64,000 nt of DNA, taken from the NCBI RefSeq assembly GCF_937616625.2, contig NC_065570.1, forward strand, positions 51,079,665-51,143,664. Direction: 5' to 3'. Numbering within the stretch: position 1 is the stretch's first letter; the number at the start of each line of letters is the position of its first letter. Made by a program: the position numbers and the translations under genes. This DNA comes from Mercurialis annua. Taxonomy: Eukaryota; Streptophyta; Magnoliopsida; Malpighiales; Euphorbiaceae. Below the pieces are notes generated by a model that saw nothing but the letters and a program-made list of their open reading frames with translations, was not told where the DNA came from and made no database searches. This document shows positions 57,801-64,000 of the stretch, in pieces.

Positions 57801-59649
57801 AAACAATAAAATAAAAAATCAGAGTGTATTTTTGTAAACATTTAACTAAAAGTAAATATTTTTATAAAAAAATAATTCGATAAACTTAGTCTATCACGTT
57901 ATCAATGAACTAAATCAATCACATTATAACACGTTATTATTTTAATATCTAGGTGTAAAAAAATAACAAATAAAATTACAATAATAAAAAGTCCTAAAAC
58001 TAAGTGTTTCTGTTAGCTGATATGAAATTTCCATTTGTATTGTCATTATTAAAACTGTAATGCAACTGAAGTTTAAATAAATTAATAAATTAAGTTAATT
58101 AATGAAATAGTTTGAAATTGTAACTTTAAAAAAATATTAATATAAAAGTATTAAATAATTAAATATCCAACAATTTATTAATTCAAAAGAAATTATAAAT
58201 ATTTTTAATAAATTCAGGTAATCAAAAACTATCTTTATAAAATTTAAGGCTTCTAAACATATATGAAAATTAAAAACAAATTCAAATCTTATATTTATAA
58301 GAAAATTTTAAAGAAAATCAGTGTAATTATATTCAATTATTAGTATGTCCATGGGTTTAGGTCAATCACTACTTTTTCTTTTAATTTTAAAAATTATTAT
58401 TTTCATCTTGACTTTTGTATTTTATATAACTGAAATTCAAAAGGATGTTAATTAAGAAAAACTAAAAAATAAGAAAGGAAAAAAATAGTAACTTTTTAAA
58501 ATTTATAGAGAAAATAATAATTTGAACCGAAAATTAAGAAAGTGTACTACAATTAGACATGTTTATTAAAAGTAAAATATATAATCGAACATCCAAACGA
58601 ATGAATTTGACACCAAAATGTTGGACATAAAGGCATTAACAACCCAATCCTATAAGACCGTGTAACTCCATCGAATAGAGATAATCAACTCCAACATAAC
58701 TCTATAAACTTATCCTAGATTTATGTGTTTAATAATTATTTCATAAGAATCACAACTATAACCAAATTAAAAAAAGAAAAACATGTCTCTCAACCCTAAC
58801 TATAAACCTCCAACCACCACACTCCGGCCACCCCGTTTCCACCACCAAACCACCAGTCACCCCCTAGTCCTAATCCTTTTTTTTACTTTAAGAATTACCT
58901 AGACTCCTAGAACTATATTAATCTTCAACAAGCTTTTTTGAGTTTGAAATTGCGAGCAGGGTTTCGTTGGCAAGAAAGCGTAATGTAAGAAACAAACGAT
59001 TTGGGTTTTCCATACCTAATCATTGCTAGAAAACAGACAATTTGCGACGGATTTTTACGACGGACTAATAATCCATCGCTAAAATTGCAAAATTGCGACG
59101 GATTTAGCGACAGACGAACAATCTGGAATTTATTTTTATTTTTTGGTGTTTGTAAGAAAATGTTGAAAGAAATTAAGAAAGAAGATGATGATGTGGAGCT
59201 ATTAGAGTGATGTGGACGAGACATGGCGAAAGAGAAAGGTGTGATTCATCATCCGGCGAGCCACGTAGGACAAACTCGCCTGAATTCATTTAGGAACCGC
59301 CGGAAGTTCAAAAACCATAAGTTCAGTAACCATTTTGGAACAAAAATTAGTTCGGTGACCATTTGCAGCTTTGGAAAGTACAGTGACTCCCAGAATCAAT
59401 TATCCATTCAAAAAGTTACCATCAATTTCTGTAGTAGCCACCAACTCAGAAGTCGTCTCAGTGTTACTAGCATCTTTCATTTTGATTTCACTAACAGCGA
59501 TGAACATATTTTCAGATGGAACCACGCACAACAGGAACATAGTTGTGTTTGGATGATTTAAATTTTTCATTCATTTTAAAATAATTTTCAAAAAGTGTCG
59601 AACTCTATTACAGTGTGAAAACTTATATAGAAATAATATTATTTTTGTT
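57801..59649. other. Intergenic with GCGACGGATTT repeats
   Basis: 59040-59125 holds TTGCGACGGATTT twice plus related GCGACAGACG text, the subterminal style of some CACTA elements, but no CACTA end is found. 59260-59400 has GAACCGCCGGAAGTTC and CAGTAACCATTTTGG phrases of an unknown repeat. No gene. Confidence 0.4.
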
Positions 59650-60270
59650 TATTTCTTTATAATTGATGATACCGAATCCTACACTAATTATAATGGAGCC
59701 GAGTCACAGAAGATCTATTCTCAGGTGATACCGGACTCCTAACAAGAAATCTGAATATATGAGGAAGACGGCTGAATCCGTAGGATCCGTCGATGTATCT
59801 TTCAAAAAGATGAAGATTGAATCCCTTATGATCCGTCCAAAGCGCGTTAATCCTGGATCCGGACAGATCGCCAGATCTACTATGATATCTCGAAGTATCT
59901 TCCTATTTGGACACAATCTCCAACTTAGGAAGATACGATCTATCTTAAGAAGACGAGACTATTTAGGAAGACGTTTCTAAATAGGACTCATGTCTGAATA
60001 AGATAGATCACGCTAAATCAGAATCAATCCCTACAAAGTAGGATTCACTTACCTAATATAATTCTACAAGCTATGCATTCATCTACTATAAAAAGAGGAT
60101 AAGGTATGCCTAAAAACACAATTACATTCATATACTTAAAACGCTGCTCAAAATTCTAAACTGACTTTAGCATCAGAAAGTTAATCGGACAACTACCGTC
60201 CGGTTAGCTTCTACTCTGTTTTACAGGTCTTATTCACCGGTTCAAAAGACAGACTCCATTAATAATGCTA
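59650..60270 (+). mobile_element. LTR-like fragment
   Basis: Less AT-rich than the flanks. TATAAAAAG at 60087-60095, then about 90 bases on AGCATCAGAAAGTTAATCGG and ACCGTCCGGTTAGC, ending around TTACAGGTCTTATTCACCGG. The order resembles the LTR pieces at 27.1 and 48.7 kb but the sequence is only loosely alike. Repeated GGATCCG and GAAGATACGATCT phrases lie upstream (59770-59960). Borders are not resolved. Confidence 0.4.
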
Positions 60271-60518
60271 TATAACATTTTTATATAGATATAAAAATGT
60301 TTGGTTGCCAAAAATACTTGGTCACCATATATAAAATGAATCAACTAAAATTACCTAGTCACCAAATTTACTAATTAATGATAATCTCAACATAAAATAA
60401 TATTTATAGAGGAATCCACTCAGATAGAGTCTTTGATTGATTTGAATTTTGTCGTGCCTTTATGTATTACTCGTCCTTCCATTTTCAGTTTTTTTTTAGA
60501 AAAGGACAATATTTTTAG

Positions 60519-60987
60519 ATGTTTAGAGGCTTAAGGTCTGAAAAACTACATATCTTTCAAAAAAATTTCAATTGCACCCTCACCTTATAATTTTTTCAAT
60601 AGCACCCTATTTCGTATTTTCGGTTTTTAATAGCACCCCGACCTTGTAAAACAGTCAATTTTACTCTATTTTGTATTTTCGATTTTTAATAACACCATAA
60701 ATCATCAAATTAAACTCGTTTATCGAGGATTTATTTGAATTTTTTTAAGTTAAAGGACTTGTTAAAAAGTGTCCAAATAAAAAAAAAATATGATTTCACC
60801 TTTAAATTTAGTTTTTTTGAAATTTTTTATCCTTATAGTAATCAAATCATCTATTTTTTTTAATTTAGAGTATTACTGAAAGCCAAAAATAAAAAATAGG
60901 GTGCTACTGAAAAATTACAAGCTGAGGGTGCTATTGAAAAAAATTTGAAAAGTCAGTAGTTTTTTAGACCTTAAATCATGTTTAGAT
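60519..60987. mobile_element. Mutator-type MITE
   Basis: The element is 60528-60978 (451 bp). The ends GGCTTAAGGTCTGAAAAACT and, on the other strand, GATTTAAGGTCTAAAAAACT form an inverted repeat. Inside, the repeated TAGCACCCT phrase recalls the 2399-2902 element but is not the same. A 9-bp target duplication ATGTTTAGA flanks it (60519-60527 and 60979-60987). Confidence 0.84.
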
Positions 60988-62121
60988 TATTTTGTTCAGT
61001 CTAATGACTTTTCTGTATTTTCTTTTTAGGGATCTTTTACCTTTCACATGTTGGTGACGTTGCATAATAAACAATCATCTATCTAGAAAAGAAAAAAAAA
61101 AGATTTCAAATTTTTCTTTTTCTTTTTGAAAAGTTAAACAGTAAAAAAAGGAAGCTGCAAAAATTACATGCATGCATGGAGGGTCCCAACACAACACCCT
61201 CGTCTCTTCCACTTGGCTTCCATGTCTGTCTCTTTCTGTTATGTCTCTTCAGCAATGACCCCAGTGACCATTCACTAACTCACAAATTTTTTTATATATC
61301 GATTCTCCGAGTTGACTCAGTTGCTTCAGAAACTCTGTTAATGCACAAGTTTCAATAGCTTTCTTGTTTTGTTTCACCTAACACTGACTGATTCTTTTTT
61401 GATCGCTAAACTATTCACAGACAGCCTTATGGCCATTAGCCAGAATGTAATGTTACCAAATGTTTACCCATAATTTCAATTTGATACCAAAACTTTAATT
61501 TGGATCAAATATTACCCTAAATCTAATATTTTATAAACAATATCCTTTAGAAAATTCAGACTGGTGCATGTTGATATATATGGCCTATAGTAATTGGACA
61601 GATATTTTTATCTCTAAATACCACATCAAAATATATTTTCTTAAATTTGTCCAATTACTATCGCTTGAAATTTAAATTAAAATTTGGGTATCCAGCTAAA
61701 ACTAAGAGTAAATATTTGGTATCACAAGCGTCTATAAACCCTAGCCTAGTTCATAATCCAAGGTGTCATTGCAGTTATTAAACTATACACTTTTTACTAA
61801 AATATTACCAGTATTTTATCTGTTACTATATTTTAGTAATCAAATTTCTATTTTTCCAACATAGTCAAATAAATTCCGGTTAATAGTTGCTTATGTTGTC
61901 GATATATGATGGAGTCTTCAACTTTGCCACATGGACAATATATCAGCTACATAAGCAATTACTGGCCGGAATTGATCGGACAAATTTCCGTTTTGGCAAA
62001 TTGGAATTGTTTAGTAATCTCAAAATTATTTAACCCTAATTCACGTCTGTATATAGTACATGGAGAATCTTACCGTTTCTGGTTATAGTAAAACTGTGAA
62101 TGATGCCCAGTATTTAAAGTA
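60988..62121. other. 3' flank of the IDD gene, intergenic
   Basis: A less AT-rich stretch at 61160-61370 (CTCGTCTCTTCCACTTGG, GAGTTGACTCAGTTGC) has no recognised coding or RNA signature. The IDD 3' UTR should occupy the right side. Nothing else can be supported. Confidence 0.45.
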
Positions 62122-64000
62122 CTACATTGGCTCAAATCCATGGCTAGCTGAACCCAATGATGCCAACTTTACGAGCTCTTGTTGCAAAAATGGCGCTCTG
62201 CTTGCTGCTTCACCCGCAGCTCCTACTCCAAGAAAATCTCTGGTTAAACTCGAGCTTGAATTCAAAATGGAGCTCGAATTTGAATCACTGAATAATGCCG
62301 ATTCTTTCATGAAAAAAGTTGCAGGAGAAAAACTGTTGGTCTGGTTATTACTTCTTGTAGATCCCATTTGAGCAGCTTTCTGCAAGAGTGCAGTAGCCGA
62401 CATGTGAGCCGATGATGATGACAATGATGACGAGTTTCTTTGTAATTGTTGCCGTTGAGGGTTATTACTATTACTTGAATACAAAGAAGTCTTTACGGAT
62501 TCAGCTAAAGCTTCTTCTTCCTTCAGTGATGTCATCGGCAGTGAGCCTGTAAAAACTCCGTCCTGGTACTTATTATTTAGCCACTGAACTTGTGAAGAAC
62601 CAGAACCCGAACCAGAACCAAACATATTCAAGTCATAAGTTTGAACCAATTCATGAGGCAGTAAACCATTATTAGTACCACTAGGATCTAACCATATTGG
62701 CAATCTTGGCTTATGCCCTACTAGCTCAGACCCGGAAGTATTAGAAGCAAACTCTGGTCTAAACACAGAAGAAAATTGATTATTGGTGGGATCATTTCCG
62801 AAGTTTGTATTAATGGCAGCTGAAACTGGAGCAAATCTTCCACTTTCTTCTGCTAAAGCATCACAAAAAGCTCTGTGTGTAATAAAGCTGTCCTTCCTGT
62901 TTATATGCCACACAAAAAACAACTCTTATCATCATCAACCTATATGTTCTTTCGGCTATGTTGCAAGAAAATTTATCCGAGTTCAGCATTTTAATATTTC
63001 GTTTCCGTTTACAAACTAGCTTAAGAAACTCAAAAACTTCATATTTATAACTTGGTTTTATATATGTAAAAATCATTTCGTCATTTCCTATTTCAGCATT
63101 TGTAGACTGTTGTACACAGATTTACCGAGTTCTACATTTTAATAGGCTTTCAAAAATGCTTCTAAAAACTCTACAAGTCCATATTTATAACTCATTTCCC
63201 TTAAGAGAACAAACATTTCACGGTTTATATTTCAGTATTTACGTTTTCGTGTTATATGCCTGGCCTTTTTTGGTGTGACTTGCATTAAATTCTCTTTAAT
63301 GGATATTTATTTATATAGTATAGTAATAAAGAGATAGCATTGAATTCTTCAACAAAATAATCATAAAAAGTGAAGAATGTTTTGCACACACCGTATAAAG
63401 AAATTCAAGAAAGAGAGTGACAGATAGCTATAAATTTATAAAGTTTTGGTTCAAACCTGGAGAAGAGAGTGCCACAGTCACATCTATACTCTCTAGTGCC
63501 ACAGATCTTACTATGAGCTTTCCAATCTGATTGAACTGCATATTTCTTCGAACATTTCTCACATTTCCATTTCTTTTCTCCATGTTTTCTGCTAAAATGT
63601 TTTTTGACTCCTGTTAAGTCACCTAAAGCTCTTGATGGATCATGATGAACACAGCTTTTTTCAGGGCAGATATAAACTTTTCTTCTAACTTCTTTAGTTG
63701 ATCTTTGCTTCAATTTCCATGGAAGATTGTGTCCTCTTCTGTGAAGTTGAAGGTTTTGGTCTCTTTGAAAACCCTTGTTGCAGATTTCACAAAGGAATCT
63801 GTTTGTTGCCATTAAAGATTTTGGTGATAAAGCTATAACTTCTGCATCTGGATCTGTACCAAAATATTTTAATTCAAGAAATAAAACCCAGAAATGAATT
63901 ATTATAACTTAAAACTTAAGAGAAGCTAAAAATTAACAAATTATTTATGTTAAGCTTGCCTGGTGTTCCAGGTAAATTTCTCTTCCTCTTCATCACTGGA
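62122..64000 (-). CDS. IDD: INDETERMINATE DOMAIN (IDD) zinc-finger factor, 5' partial
   Basis: Exons in transcript order: 64000-63960 (partial), 63853-63457 and 62896-62122; about 272 + 132 residues are covered less overlap, the N terminus lying outside the window. KRKRNLPGTP then DPDAEVIALSP leads into four fingers: CEICNKGFQRDQNLQLHRRGH, CPEKSCVHHDP...KKHFSRKH, CEKCSKKYAVQSDWKAHSKIC and CDCGTLFSRKDSFITHRAFC. The last spans intron 2. The C-terminal part has the IDD motifs MSATALLQKAAQMG and TRDFLGVG. IDD proteins are nuclear regulators, often partners of GRAS proteins. Intron 1 uses a GC donor (GCAAGC at 63959-63954) with a normal AG acceptor. Which IDD member it is cannot be settled from this part. 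Confidence 0.92.
62990..63245. repeat. TAGCACGGA-type repeat in the IDD intron 2
   Basis: On the minus strand ATAACACGAAAACGTAAATA then CTGAAATATAAACCGTGAAA matches the repeat in BGAL8-like intron 11 and NF-YC10-like intron 2. A CTCTACAAGTCCATATTTAT segment and a related ACTTCATATTTATAACT segment suggest two partial copies. Confidence 0.45.

Noticed and set aside
59650..60270. Complete LTR retrotransposon at 60 kb
   Set aside because: No second LTR, target duplication or protein domain could be found; kept only as an LTR-like fragment.
62060..62371. 103-codon plus-strand frame
   Set aside because: Antisense to the last IDD exon, which is clearly the coding strand.

Overview
This is plant nuclear DNA, most likely from a eudicot. 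It is very AT-rich, its genes have many short introns with ordinary GT-AG splice sites, and every protein I recognise belongs to a land-plant family: a root-cap protein, a GH35 beta-galactosidase, an NF-YC10-like histone-fold protein, two fasciclin-like arabinogalactan proteins and an INDETERMINATE DOMAIN (IDD) zinc-finger factor. I see no rRNA, canonical tRNA, CRISPR array or bacterial-type operon. The species cannot be read from the sequence.

Genes in order: a two-exon root-cap family gene (10869-12473, +); an 18-exon BGAL8-like beta-galactosidase (13118-19146, -), convergent with the first; a four-exon NF-YC10-like gene (36712-38499, +); two single-exon fasciclin-like arabinogalactan protein genes about 8 kb apart in the same direction (47078-47797 and 55631-56395, +); and an IDD gene running off the right edge (62122-64000, -). 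I built the exon models by hand from splice sites, reading frame and family conservation. Apart from the two arabinogalactan proteins, which are tandem paralogues, the genes share no obvious pathway, although beta-galactosidase and arabinogalactan proteins both act at the cell wall.

The rest is mostly transposon layers. 0-10 kb holds a PIF/Harbinger MITE, a mini-CACTA inside a palindromic MITE, a Mutator-type MITE inside a Stowaway MITE, and a nearly full-length L1-type LINE (3828-9644, 17-bp target duplication) inside another inverted-repeat element. 20-30 kb holds MITEs, a 5'-truncated LINE and a 2.5-kb solo LTR inserted in an older LTR. 30-36.5 kb is a mosaic of TTAAC-rich repeats and gene-like scraps. 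41-43.8 kb is a three-level nest, Mutator-like > hAT > Mutator-like, where the two Mutator-like members share ends but carry unrelated hairpin arrays in their cores. 44.8-61 kb holds Stowaway, LTR and further MITE copies around the two arabinogalactan genes.

Most notable: the exchangeable hairpin cores of the Mutator-like family (41-43.8 kb and 49.3-49.9 kb); at least five tiny T/A-rich insertions flanked by 13-19-bp direct repeats, which look like extreme 5'-truncated retroposition; catalytic-site losses in the LINE; a GC-AG intron in the IDD gene; one MITE family in introns of three different genes; and a 30-base G run.
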